Below are positions 33,101-43,312 of a DNA stretch of 64,000 nt, piece after piece. Where the stretch lies: the NCBI GenBank assembly GCA_030180135.1, contig CM058237.1:103403489-103467488 (forward strand), read 5' to 3'. The position numbers and the translations under genes were made by a program. The stretch is from Orychophragmus violaceus (lineage: Eukaryota; Streptophyta; Magnoliopsida; Brassicales; Brassicaceae). A model generated the notes under the pieces. That model did no database searches, was not told where the DNA came from, and saw nothing but the letters and a program-made list of their open reading frames with translations. Each line of letters starts with the position of its first letter. Within the stretch, counting starts at the first letter, position 1.

Positions 33101-34080
33101 TCGATGACATATTGCTTATTGGAAATGATATTCCAATGCTGAAGTCTGTTAAAGACTGGCTGGGAAGTTGTTTTTCCATGAAGGACATGGGTGAAGCCGC
33201 GTATGTTCTTGGAATCCGAATCTTTAGAGACAGATCTAAAAAGCTGATTGGACTTTGTCAAGATTCCTACATAGACAAAGTTCTGCATCGATTCGGAATG
33301 GAAAATTCCAAGAAGGGATTCACGCCGATGATACATGGTGCTGCACTAAGCAAGGATCAGTGTCCTAAAACACCTGATGAGCTTAAGCGCATGAGTAGGA
33401 TTCCTTATGCTTCGGCTATAGGATCTATCATGTATGCCATGATCTGTACTCGTCCTGATGTTGCTTATGCACTAAGCATGACGAGTAGGTACCAGTCTAA
33501 TCCAGGTGAGAGTCACTGGATTGCCGTAAAGAATATCCTGAAGTATTTGAGGAATACTAAGGATAAGTTCTTGGTTTACGGAGGAAGTGAAGTGCTTGAA
33601 ATCAGTGGATTCACGGATGCAAGTTTTCAGACAGATAAGGATGATTTCCGGTCACAGTCTGGCTACATCTTCTGTCTGAATGGCGGTGCAGTAAGTTGGA
33701 AGAGTTCCAAGCAGAGCACCGTAGCAGATTCCACAACTGAAGCTGAATACATCGCTGCTTCAGAAGCTGCGAAGGAAGGAGTTTGGATTAGGAACTTCTT
33801 GATTGAACTCGGTGTATTCCCTAATGCCACTGAGCCTTTGGCCCTGTATTGTGACAACAATGGTGCAATTGCTCAAGCCAAGGAACCGAGACATCATCAG
33901 AAATCCAAACATATTATGAGAAGGTATCACCTGATTCGTGATATAGTTAATAGAGGTGAAGTGATGGTCAGCAGAGTTCCCACTGATGAGAACGTGGCTG
34001 ACCCGTTGACAAAGCCACTCCCGAGACCTAAGCACGAGTTGCATACTGCTGCTGTAGGAATTAGAGATATTCAAATGTAA
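30121..34080 (+). CDS. Copia gag-pol polyprotein, intact (element 2)
   Basis: A complete frame of 1319 codons starts MSSTTTQNTFSIRSALEKDK, the conserved start seen in elements 3, 4 and 5. Gag spans about 1-270 with a zinc knuckle CHFCKEAGHYRRDC. The protease has WVLDTGCGAH (about 302). The integrase has the HCRLGH...CEQCESC finger, then HTDVCGPM, SDRGGEYLS and NGVSERRN. The connection region has EPAVPEVRRSGRIRQEPDRY. Reverse transcriptase has WIFKKKIDVDG and LYVDDILLIG (about 994). RNase H has FTDASFQTDKDD and DSTTEAEYIAAS. The end is ADPLTKPLPRPK. No stop, frameshift or lost catalytic residue is visible, so it could encode functional particle proteins, protease, integrase and reverse transcriptase. 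Confidence 0.95.
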   Translation: MSSTTTQNTFSIRSALEKDKLNGSNFLNWSRNLRLVLRQEKKAYVLERALSPRPANNAAQAVKNAWDTHSSDANDVVCLMLATMASELQMQWEGLTCPMELMANLKALFQEQARTERFQTVKNLLDCKMAKDAAVSPHVLKMMGYLDHLTRLDCPISQELACDIVLQSLTPAYDQFILNYNMHGLIKTLPELHGMLKTAEPNLKKTKESSVLMVQKGKGFKKSAADKGKGKVVGNENAKPKPVSKAGPSDICHFCKEAGHYRRDCKKYQESLKKKKSFETKSSGIFVIEVNTTTSDNTTWVLDTGCGAHICTNMQALSNSRRLKQGQVELRVGNGAKVPALAVGTYLLSLPSGLILELENCYFVPAISKNIISVSLLDLQGFDFSIKNKLCSFNLNDMFYGCAPLINGLYMLDQSAPVYNINTKRFKSNEETETFLWHCRLGHISEKRVKRLHSNGLLGSFDFESCEQCESCLMGKMTRAPFNKPTERASELLGLIHTDVCGPMSTNARGNFQYFITFTDDFSRYGYVYLMKHKSETFEKFKEFQNEVQNQLGKSIKALRSDRGGEYLSQEFRDHLSECGIISQLTPPGTPQWNGVSERRNRTLLDMVRSMMSHTDLPISLWGYALLTATFTLNRVPSKAVAKTPYEIWTGKAPAMSFLRIWGCEAYVKRLISDKLTPKSDKCYFIGYPRDTKAYYFYLRSENKIFVARDCTFLEREFLSRKDSGSKVQLDEIQEGQEPVQPNEEEQQDELHEDVIEPEPAVPEVRRSGRIRQEPDRYQGFLVTNCHDLLIIDGDEPSNFAEAMMGPDSLKWREATESEMDSMSANRVFSLVDLPAGAKAIECKWIFKKKIDVDGNVQIYKARLVAKGFKQIHGIDYDETYSPVAMMKSIRILLATAAHYDYEIWQMDVKTAFLNGILEEDVYMTQPDGYIDPKNAGKVCKLHKSIYGLKQASRSWNLRFDEAIKNFDFIRNQEEQCVYKKTSGSKVAFLILYVDDILLIGNDIPMLKSVKDWLGSCFSMKDMGEAAYVLGIRIFRDRSKKLIGLCQDSYIDKVLHRFGMENSKKGFTPMIHGAALSKDQCPKTPDELKRMSRIPYASAIGSIMYAMICTRPDVAYALSMTSRYQSNPGESHWIAVKNILKYLRNTKDKFLVYGGSEVLEISGFTDASFQTDKDDFRSQSGYIFCLNGGAVSWKSSKQSTVADSTTEAEYIAASEAAKEGVWIRNFLIELGVFPNATEPLALYCDNNGAIAQAKEPRHHQKSKHIMRRYHLIRDIVNRGEVMVSRVPTDENVADPLTKPLPRPKHELHTAAVGIRDIQM

Positions 34081-34957
34081 TCTCTTTTTGAGTGGGAGTT
34101 GTGAGGGCTTTTGTTTTAGTTATTTTGATTTGTTCATGTAAACATTTTAAATGTTAATGAAATTTTATTTCTGGATTATTTTTAACTGTGATATAAAATA
34201 ATCGTTCCAAAATGATTCATGTCATTATATATGGGCCATCGAAGTACATGAGTAGACTTGATCCTGAAACCCCATATTTAACGAAGTGACATAAATCAAA
34301 GTGTCCATAGTCGAAGGTTGTTGAAATTGGAACACCAACAACCTGTTGAGACTAGATTGTGTTGAGACTTATGACTAGGTTTCGAGGGGTCATAGATGCG
34401 CGGCATCAAAGTCGACACATAGGTATATGTAGGGGAGCATATGACCGGACATGGCCCGCTAATGAGAACTCTGCAAGATATTAATATCTGTGTCATAAGA
34501 AGTTCTCATATACGACTATAGAGTATAGTCCTTAGACCTGAGTTCGCATGCATGTGGCTGCACATGGAGTAATGCGCTTTGATCATTGTCTAACGCTGTT
34601 TCGTAACTGGGAGCTATACGGACCTTGGTTGGGTGTATTATGAATTGTGTAGTTCATAGTGATGGAACAAGATGGGATTTGTCCCTGCCGTTTAACGGAG
34701 GTAATATCTCTAGGCCAATCGAAGATTTGATAGCTGGTAAGAGAATGGCCATTCCCAAACGGACTTGCCCAAGTCGTTTGCATTGTCAGTATCAAATCTG
34801 GTCCGATAAACATGGTCTGGCTATATAAGGATGACACGCATCTTGCCTTATGCCAGATCGAGATATTAAGACAAAAGGACTAGGGAATGTAGGATTCCAG
34901 TACAATCGGAAGATTGTTGGGAATGTCCTTTGTAGGATTCCAGTACAAGTGGGAGAT
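34081..34957 (+). mobile_element. 3' untranslated tail of Copia element 2
   Basis: It is homologous to the tails of the other Copia copies but more diverged. Near its end a 43-bp unit containing the purine tract and LTR start is duplicated: TGTTGGGAATGTCC appears at 34915 and again at 34958. The second copy has the better tract, AAGTGGGAGAT. Confidence 0.75.
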
Positions 34958-35648
34958 TGTTGGGAATGTCCTGAAATCTACCGTACTATCTCTAGAAAGT
35001 ATGATAAATGTCGAGATCAGACATAAGTCATAAATACTGGGTGATCATGATGACTTGCTAGAGTCCGCTCTTGATCTATAAGTTTAGGACTTATTACCAG
35101 TATTGTATGATCCCAAAGGGTCACACACCATAGCTAACGGGAAAGTTAACATGGAATGAATACGGTAAGGTGCAAGGCATTTACTGTATTTGTGCAGAGA
35201 GTTGGGCCGTTAGTTTAAATCACTTGGGCCCATATCGAGAGAAATGACTTGTGTCGATCGACACAAGTGTATGTGTCGGTCGACACAGTTGCGAAACCGA
35301 GACATCGGTTTAGGTTTATGACAGAGTCAATATTTATTTGAGTTCTCTCAGAATTTCGACGATAACAGTTAGAAACCAAAAACGTGAGCCGTCTCTCTTC
35401 TCTCTCTGATCAATCCATTGCTTTGGTCTAGCAACCATCCCGGCTTGTAAGAGTGTGGATACTGAAGGAGGAACAGGCATCTGATCTGTTCTAGCTGATC
35501 TCATCATTACCGTCCATCAATCCGCTGCAAACTAAAAGGTAATGATCAGGTTTGGTTTATGATTCGTTCTGCAAATCACCTAGATCTGAGTTATATGTGC
35601 TAGGTTGCAATCTGTCAATTGAACCATGAACACACATATAATCTAACA
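34958..35648 (+). mobile_element. 3' LTR of Copia element 2
   Basis: At 691 bp it begins TGTTGGGAATG and ends ATCTAACA. The Tat antisense gene resumes directly after it. It contains the dyad pair 35248-35287. Confidence 0.9.
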
Positions 35649-37352
35649 ATATCCGCTGGTCTAATTTCTCAGACCCGCGAATCCGAGCTGCCCTAGGTCC
35701 CGCGGCCCGACGACCTTCTTCATACCGATCTCGGCTTTCGCAAGACGAGTCGCTGCTCCCCCACCAGCCCGCTTCGACCAAAATCGTTCAGGCTCCGCTT
35801 CAGATTACCGAGCGAACTGGAGAGAGTAAGTATTCTGATTGGTTTGTGTAAGGACTTCCATGCTAGACGTCTTTTACTTGTCGAGCTGACTCGAGTCCGT
35901 TTTACCTGCAGATCGACTTATTTCAGACGACAGTTCTACCGCCAGTATCCCTTATTTCGAAAAGATGTTGCGAAGATCGAGCAGCCGTCGGAACGGGAAG
36001 GATCCCGTTGATCTGGCGAAGAAAATGAAGGCCGGCGACTTAGGCAACGCTCTTCTTTTTTCCATGGGCGAGGGGCCTCCTCCTCCTCCTTCAGTACCTC
36101 CTCCTAACCTTGTTCAGGTCCCCCTGCCACAGGATCCGGAGAGGCAAACATGGAGGTGGAGAATTTACCTCCTCTTTCGACCGGTCGAGAACTAGCACAG
36201 GTCTCGTCTGGGGAGCCTGTTTTGCGCAACTCCCGGTCGAATGATTCGAGAGGATTGAACGGTCGGAGTCGGGGCGGTCCTCCTCCTCCGGCGGCGAAGT
36301 GTCAAAGAACTGACGTGGAAGTGAGCTCGAGAAGATCGAGCCAGAATGTGGAGGCGAGGCCTGCTTCTTCTGGGTCCTCCGGATCTTTCAACTGGTGCTT
36401 CAGGCCCCAGAAGGAATGTCCGATTGCGGATGACCCGACGGGTGTTGCCTATCTGCTGAGGCATTTTAAGCCCGCAGGCGTTCAGCTCCCAGCTGTTGGG
36501 GATATGGCCCTCGGTGATCCTTACACCGAGATGATGGCTGCTGCTGGGAAGGTAATGATTTCCCTCCTTCGCTTTCTTGACTTGTTTCACGCTTTAATTT
36601 TTTGATTTTCCTTGTAGGCCTTGGAGGCCGCGAACAAGTTCGCGGCTAGGGCTGAGCGTGAGCTGCGAGAAATACCACAGGCGAGTGAGCTCGAGACCGT
36701 CGAGAAAACGGTTAGTGACCTGAAAACGCAGTTGCAGGGGGCCTTGGCTCGGGTTTCTGTCGCGGAGGAGGCAAGTCAAAACGCTGTTGAGGCAGGTCGG
36801 GTTGCGGATATGCGGGCTGCGCAATGTCAGGCTGATTTGGACAAGGCTATCGCCGACCGAGAGCTTGATATCAAGGTGGCGGCCCACGAGGCAAGGAAGG
36901 GGCTAAATGATGAATACCTCAAGATTCTCGAGGGGATTACGGCGATAGAAAGCCAAAGGAAGGTTGTTGTGAGTGCTGAGATAAGGCTCCAAGAGGCCTT
37001 GGCCAATATCGCGCTTATCGCTGAGTTCGCCTCTGGCGAATTGGATTTGACCAAGAAGGTGATGGACTTGGCTGAGAAGAAGCGATTAGCTATGGAGGAG
37101 ATGGACGTTGCAGCAGTTTCGGACTTCAGCATTAGCAAGCTCAATTTGCCGGTGATGTCGGACGATTCGGTGATCTTGGCGCGCCCTTTAAACCAGGTGG
37201 CCACTCGTCTTGATCAGTATGGGTCGAATCTCCAAACTGGAGTTAGCTCGCGAGCTAGTGATGAGGCTGAGGGTCGACTCGAGGAGGGAGGGACGACCGG
37301 TGATCAGCCAGAGGATCGGGACGAGGCTTCCTCTCCTTCCAAGCAGTTCTAA
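35649..37352 (+). pseudogene. Antisense gene of the Tat-like element, remaining exons with coiled coil
   Basis: The frame resumes as IRWSNFSDPRIRAALGPAAR. Two canonical introns keep frame: 35826-35911 (GTAAGT...CCTGCAG, 86 nt) and 36552-36617 (GTAATG...CTTGTAG, 66 nt). Exon 3 is basic and proline-rich (GEGPPPPPSVPPP). A one-base shift lies near 36120-36150, after which the frame reads MEVENLPPLSTGRELAQVSS. Exon 4 (36618-37352) is a long Ala/Glu-rich coiled coil (ALEAANKFAARAERELREIP) ending SPSKQF and a stop; AATAAA follows at once. Function is unknown. Coiled-coil C-termini are usual in proteins with the PF04195-like domain. The gene converges on the integrase of the same element. Confidence 0.72.
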
Positions 37353-38683
37353 TAAATTTTAGTCGTGGCTGCCTCGAGGGGTTTTCATTTCCTTTTCCAG
37401 ACTTTGTTGCCCAAGGGGGCTTTTGTTTTTGGTGTTGCCCTTAGTGGGCTTTTTGTTCGAACTCGGGGACATTGTGTCCTCTTTTTTTTGTGAGTTGCTT
37501 TTGAATCTTTCGTGCCTTAGCATAGATTCCACTGTATAACACCTTATTGTAGAATTGGCCGTTATGGCAGTTCGAACCTCTCCCGAGAGATCGAATAAAT
37601 AACCTTAGGAAATTCTCAGTGGACCTTTAGTTTGAACAAAATCGAGTCCGAGTTTTTCTTCGAGTATGTTCGAAGTTCGACTCTTTCAATGTTCAGAGTT
37701 CAAGTTTGGCGTTCCACGGAAATTTCTAAGTATAAGTCAAAAAATGGACTTACACAAATTTTGAATGTGTGCGGAGGCCTTTTTTGTATGAGCAATTGTC
37801 TCGTTTTATCAATCTTGACGTGGAATCGACCTCGTTGTTTTTGCTTAGAGGGAGGGGGTAGCCCCCCGATTCTTCTAAGCTGCATAAGGCTGGAAGAATT
37901 TTATGTTTTCGAGGGATCATTTCAGATCGCTTGATTTAGGACGACCATTTCAGTTCGTTCTGCCTAGAGGGACCATTTTGGGTCGCTTTGTTTTAGGTAC
38001 GAGCATTTCAGTTCGTTATGCTTGGAGGGACCATTTTGGGTCGCTTTATTTTTGGGACGAGCATTTCAGTCCGTTCTGCTTGGAGGGACCATTTCGGGTC
38101 GCTTATTTTCGGGACGATCATTTCAGGTCGTTCAATTTTGGGGCGACTATTTCAGTTCGCTCGATTTTGGGGCGAGCATTTCAGTTCGCTCGTATTACTT
38201 TATTTTAGGAGAGGCCATTTCAGGTCGTTTATGAAGGGATAATTTCATATCACTTGTCTTTTGAAGAGATAATTTCATATCACTTTATTTTAGGAGAGGC
38301 CATTTCAGGTCACTGAGAAGGGATAATTTCATATCACTTGTCTTTTGAAGAGATAATTTCATATCACTTTGATTTTTGAAGAGATAATTTCGTATCGCTT
38401 TGCAGAATGTAATGGCGAAATATTTCGCGAAGACTCTTAACTTTTACGATCGGAAAGGGACATTGGTAGGGAGACTTATTTCGATTTCACAAAGATAAGC
38501 TATTACGACTTCGTTTGAAGTTATCGAGCTCGGTAAGAGCTATGTGTTGGGGGGGCGGCTGCGCTCGAAGTCGAGCTGCCTACGTACCCTTTTAAGGGGA
38601 TCAAGCCATTTCGTAGTTCGATTATGTTGATGTACTTTTAGTGAAAGTACTTTTTGAGGTTGATGATGTTCCAAGGTCGTAGT
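37353..38683. repeat. Region between convergent genes with tandem repeats
   Basis: No gene is seen. From about 37905 to 38210 a unit of about 57 bp, built on GGGACCATTTCGGGTCGCTT and GGGACGAGCATTTCAGTTCG, repeats about five times with divergence. From 38230 to 38400 a shorter unit GATAATTTCATATCACTT repeats about six times. The tandem array separates the 3' ends of the antisense gene and the integrase. Confidence 0.75.
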
Positions 38684-39900
38684 TCAGGCTTCTGGGTTTC
38701 TACCGCCGTCCTTCACAACATCAGTGACCTGGTAAGGACCTTCCCACTTTGCTCCTAACTTTCCAGCGTGTTCTTCCTTTTTATGGTCGAACACTTTCCG
38801 TAAGATGAGCTCGCCTACTTGAAACCTTCGATTTTTGATCTTGGAATCGTAGTAGCGAGCTGCGGCTTGTTGGTAGTTCTGGATTTGAGCTAGTGCGAGA
38901 TTTCTCCTTTCGTCGATGAGATCAAGCTCGTCCGTTATCATCTTGTTGTTAGGTTCCTCTTGTCGTGGGCATTCTTCTTTGCGGATGCTTGGCACGAGGA
39001 TTTCGGCTGGTACTACCGCTTGATCCCGTAAGCCAGCGAAAAGGGAGTTTCGCCGGTAGATTTGCGAGGAGTAGTCCGGTGAGTCCAAAGTACGGCTGGG
39101 AGCTCGTCGCTCCAGCTCATTTTGCACTCATTGAGTCTTTTCTTAAGGTTGTTCATGATTGCTTTATTATCTTCTTCTGCCAGTCCGTTTCCTTGAGGAT
39201 AGCGGGGCGTTGAGTAAGTCAGCTTTATGTTCCAGGTTCTACAGAACTCCTTGAACACGTTTGATATGAATAGTGATCCGTTATCGGTGATGATCTCATG
39301 GGGTAGTCCATGTCGGCACACGATGTTTCGCCAGACAAACTCCTTAACGTTGACGTCTTTGATCTTTTGGTATGACTCTGCTTCGATCCACTTAGTGAAG
39401 TAGTCTGTCATTACCAATAGGTGTGTAGCTTTCTTTTTGCCAGATGGGACTAAAGGTCCCACGATGTCCATTCCCCATCGCATGAATGGGTATGGTGATG
39501 AGATAGAGGAGAGTTTCTTCGATGCTTGATGGATAATCGGGGCATGCTTTTGGCATTTGTCACATTTGCTGGAAAAAGATTCGCATTCGGTGGCCATTGT
39601 TGGCCAGAAATAGCCTTGCCTTTTGATTCGTACGGCCAGGGCTCGTCCTCTGGAATGGCTTCCGCAGGATCCGTCGTGGGCCTGCGTGATCACGGCTAGA
39701 GCTTGCTTTTTATCGAGGCATTTGAGGTAAGGTCCAGAGAGACTTCTCTTGAAGAGCTCTCTTGCGTTACGCAGTACCTCGCACTTTGTGTCTTGAGTTT
39801 CCGCGCCTCCCATTTGTCGTCGGGGACTTCGCCATTTGTAATGTATCGAATGATCGGGGTTCTCCAATCTTCGTCATCATTAGGCTCAGGTCCTCGACTA
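38684..39900 (-). pseudogene. Tat-type Gypsy integrase (frameshifted)
   Basis: The minus-strand frame 39867-39013 encodes the zinc finger region (VRIKRQGYFWPTM, CDKCQKHAP) and the catalytic core: WGMDIVGPL, ITDNGSLFISNVF and PQGNGLAEEDNKA (D, D, E). It ends in FSLAYGIKR. The rest of the protein (RDQAVVPAEILVPS, then AARYYDSKIKNRRFQVGELI and KLGAKWEGPYQV) continues in another frame down to 38684. A small indel near 39020-39030 therefore breaks it. This integrase type, with the RRFQVGELILRKV tail, is characteristic of the Tat/Ogre branch. It is non-functional. Confidence 0.82.
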
Positions 39901-40572
39901 GTGGATTCGGCTTGGATTGGTTCATCGGGGACGTTCGCGACGTACACGGCGCTTCTTGGATCGAGATCATCATCAATCTCGATGATGTCGCGACTGGTGT
40001 CCTTGGGACGTTCCTTGTGTTCGACCCCGTCCTTTGTGGTGGGCTCGTCCTCTCTCAAGGATAGAGCTCAGGGCTATGTCGATACTTGGTTTTTCGATCC
40101 CATCGACTGGTATGATCCTTTTGAGGTTAGGATCCGATGTCGACGCTAGAGCGGCCAGGGCATCGGCTGCGGTGTTTTCCCCTCGCGGGATCCGTGTTAG
40201 ATCAAAGAATTCGATCTGTTCGGCGAGCGTATGGACTACCTGTAGGTATGCTTCCATGCGTTCGTCTTTGGCCCCGTAATCGCCATGATATTGGCTCGTG
40301 ACCAATTGGGAATCGCTGAAGACGTCTACTTCTCGGGCTCCTATCGCTATTGCTAATCTGAGCCCGGCTATTAACGCTTCGTATTCTGCTTCGTTATTTG
40401 ATGCGGCGAAGCCCAGTCTGAAAGACTGTTCCAATACTTTGCCAGTGGGGGAGACCAGTTTTACTCCGACTCCGGATCCTTGCCTTGAGGAAGCTCCATC
40501 GACGTAGAGTTTCCATTTCTTGGCGGAGGTCGGGTCGAGTTCTATGGTTGGGGGGAGCTCGATTATGAAATC
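39901..40572 (-). pseudogene. Tat-type additional RNase H domain, 5'-truncated
   Basis: The minus frame reads DFIIELPPTIELDP, WKLYVDGASSRQGSGVGVKL, SNNEAEYEALIAGLRLAIAI, VFSDSQLVTSQ and GENTAADALAALAS. This is the second RNase H carried by Tat-branch Gypsy elements, with D, E and D residues visible. A frameshift near 40030 separates it from the linker leading to integrase (PRSAVYVANVPDE). Upstream reverse transcriptase is cut off by the LTR inserted at 40573 and should resume beyond the window if the element is otherwise complete. Confidence 0.82.
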
Positions 40573-41433
40573 TGATGAGGACATCAGCTTGGACGACACT
40601 GAGTTGGACGAACAAGACGGACCAGGCTCTACCAAGAAGTTGACCGACCTGTTTCCGACCATGCGAGAAGTACCAAGGAAGCGTTCGGGACAGCGACAGA
40701 TACATGCCGAATTCAACAATGCCATGGAGCAGCTGATCTCGAGGACAAGCCTAGAAGACATCACGACCCAGCTAGGCCATCTCGACAAAGGACAACCTGT
40801 CCTGAACCAGTTGGCCCGGAGGATGATCCATACCGAAGCTGACGGCCCATTTGAGCACACCACACCCTGGCCCATACTCCGGACGCACGGACCGACCATG
40901 ATCTTCTGCATCGAGCCAGATGATTCTCTGACCGGTCTGCCTCTAGGATAAAGATCATACTCTTTTTCCCTTGTGAAGTTTTGTCCCAAATGGGTTTTCT
41001 TCACAAGGTTTTTAACGAGGTGATCCGAGGCCCATTCATTAGAGAGAGACAGACCGGCCTCCTATCTATTTTCGATCAAGAGCTTTCTTTTGTTTTAAGT
41101 TTATTTCTCTTGTTCTTTTTTTCATTATTTTCGGTGGCCCAAGTTTTCTGGCCCATATACTTTCAGTTGTAAGTTGTTTAAAACACTCTTTTTTGTTTAA
41201 TGAAACCCAAGTAAGTTTTAAGTCAAGAAAAACCCTAAAGGTTGTTTTCTCTCTTCTCTACTGTGAGGCTGCCCCTTTAGAGATCGGGACTTCTTTGCTT
41301 ATTGCTTGCTGGTTCGATTGTTCTAAGCCAACCACAAGATCAATAGCTCAAAATCACCATCAATCATCCACTGACCAAGCTGAGAGTGCCTTCGGCCAGC
41401 AGCTTCGTCCCATCTCATTCCCATCTCATATCA
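40573..41433 (+). mobile_element. 5' LTR of a further LTR element (plus strand), inserted in the Tat-like element
   Basis: It begins TGATGAGGACATCAG and ends CTCATATCA, giving TGAT...ATCA ends, and is followed by a Met-tRNA primer site. The central TTTTGTCCCAAATGGGTTTT and AAGGTTTTTAACGAGG block is a common feature of plant LTRs. A 143-codon open frame (to 40951) lies wholly in this LTR and resembles no protein I know. The internal region is interrupted by Copia element 3 at 41829. The lineage is undetermined. Confidence 0.65.
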
Positions 41434-41435
41434 TC

Positions 41436-41447
41436 TGGTATCAGAGC
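41436..41447 (+). other. Primer-binding site for initiator Met tRNA
   Basis: TGGTATCAGAGC stands two bases after the LTR end ATCA. It marks the preceding LTR as a 5' LTR. Confidence 0.88.
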
Positions 41448-41828
41448 TTAGGCTCTTGAAACCATCCGGTCGATTCTAAACCCTATAATCCTCTTGTTTT
41501 TACGATTTGAATTCTTTTTGTTATTTAAAAAAATAAAAATAATTGCTTCCTTGCTTCTGCTCGTTATTTGTTAGTAACCATCTTCTAAATAAAAAAAAAG
41601 GTTTGTTGAGTCTTTAATAACAATCGGATGCATATTGTTCTTACATTAGCATTATAATCATTCAATGATATTCCTTGATAAGACGTTCCCCTTTTGTTCT
41701 GCCGATTGTTTGATTCTTATTGCCTAGCTTGTGATTGGCTGTTGCTTGTTTCTGTTATACTCTTTGTTCCATGTGTTTCATTTAGAATCTGTCTGCATCG
41801 TGAAAAAAAAAAAAAAAATTAGTTTGAT
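41448..41828 (+). mobile_element. Leader fragment of the element with LTR at 40573
   Basis: AT-rich noncoding sequence with A-runs (one of 16 at about 41802-41818). No reading frame. It is cut by Copia element 3. Confidence 0.55.
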
Positions 41829-42466
41829 TGAAGGATTCGTTTAGTATTTCCTGGTTCAATTCATCAGATTAATTGATCCTACTAAACATGCCAGATCTAG
41901 GTTCTCTTGCTAGAATCATAAAGGATCTCACCTGTTACCTTGTTTTGCAGCGGAAAGAGGAGGTACGGGTCAGAGATCAGCAGAACCACCAAGAGATAGC
42001 TCCTCCAAAGGCTCACACACGCACGCACAGGAAATTGGCTGCTAGACCGATGAGGGAGGAGGGGCAGAAAGAGAGAGAGGGAGGCGCAGACTGTGTTGAG
42101 AAAATAAGAGCTAGGGCAAGTTTTATTTATTAAAACCCTTGTCCAGTTCTTATGGGATTTTGGGCCCAATTCTCAGTCTGATTAAATCCCTTAGATTTAA
42201 TCAGGCCCTTTAGTCTCTCTAAGTACAGTAAATGCCTAGCACTTTTACCGTACTTCTGCTAAACCGTTCCTACACATTTTCCTGTTAGCTTAGGCGTGTG
42301 ACCCATATGGGATCATATAATAAAGGCAATAAATCCAAGATTTATAGATCATGAGCGGACTCTAGCAAGCCATCATGACCCCCAGTATTATATGACTTAT
42401 GTCTGATCATTGACATACTCTTACTTTCTAGAGACAGTACAGAGATTACTGGACATAATTCCAACA
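41829..42466 (-). mobile_element. 3' LTR of Copia element 3
   Basis: On the minus strand it starts TGTTGGAATTATGTCC after the tract AAGTGGGAGAT and ends near AATCCTTCA. At its centre is an 11-bp-arm palindrome CTGATTAAATC-CCTTA-GATTTAATCAG (42178-42204). Confidence 0.8.
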
Positions 42467-43312
42467 ATCTCCCACTTGTACTGGAATCTCTGTATTCATA
42501 ATCCTTTTGTCTCAATATCTCGATTAGTCATAAGGCAAGATTAGTGTCATCCTTATAAAGCCTAATCTTGTTCATCGGACTCTGATTTGATACTGACAAT
42601 CCAAACGACTCGGGAAAGTCCGTTTGAGCATGGCCATGCATTTTCCAGTATTCAAATCTCCGATTGGCCTTCACTCCATTTATATTGGAGGGACAAATCC
42701 CGTCTTGTTCCATCACTGTAAACTACTCATTTCATAATACACCCAAACAAGGTCCTTATAACTATCGCTTAACGACAGTGTTAGACAATGATCAAAGTGC
42801 ATTAGTTCATGTGCAGTCACATGCATGCGAACTCAGGTCTAAGGACTATACTCTATAGTCGTAGTAAGAATCTCTTATGACACAGATATAAATATCCTGA
42901 AGAGTTCTTATAAGCGGGTCTTGTCCGGTCGTATGTACCCCAACATACACCTATATATTGACTTTGATGCCGTGCATCTATGACATCCTGAGACTTTGTC
43001 ATAAGTCACATACCAATCTAGTCTCACGCGGTTGTTGGTGTTCCAATTTCAACAACCTTCGACTAGGGACAAGATGATATAAGCCATCTATCAAATATAG
43101 GGTCTCATGATCAAGCTAAATGACTTTGATGACTCAAGATCAAGTCACTTACTTCGATGACCTATAAAATGGTTTATATCATTTTGGAACGATTATTTCA
43201 TCACAGTTAAAATAATCTTGAAATAATAATTTTATTATTAAACATCTCAAATGTTTTACAAGAACATATCAATAACTAAATAAAAGCCCTCAAACTCCCA
43301 CTCAAATTTAGA
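42467..43312 (-). mobile_element. Conserved 3' tail of Copia element 3
   Basis: It is homologous to the tails of the other copies and begins with the purine tract next to the LTR. The antisense frame seen in other copies is at 42664-42858 here. Confidence 0.75.

Larger units (their letters stand above)
28143..35648 (+). mobile_element. Copia element 2 with intact polyprotein
   Basis: The element is on the plus strand, inserted in the antisense gene of the Tat-like element. Its first 147 bp are lost at the left junction, where element 1 sits in its 5' LTR. The rest is complete: 5' LTR 28143-28686, PBS, leader, full gag-pol ORF, 3' tail and 3' LTR 34958-35648. The comparable 544 bp of the two LTRs differ at two positions by eye and show no indels, indicating a recent insertion. 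It is a different subfamily from elements 1, 3, 4 and 5. Confidence 0.88.

Noticed and set aside
40520..40951. 143-codon plus-strand frame with an acidic start
   Set aside because: It begins in antisense Tat RNase H and lies otherwise within an LTR (40573-41433) with no recognisable domain; most likely a chance frame.
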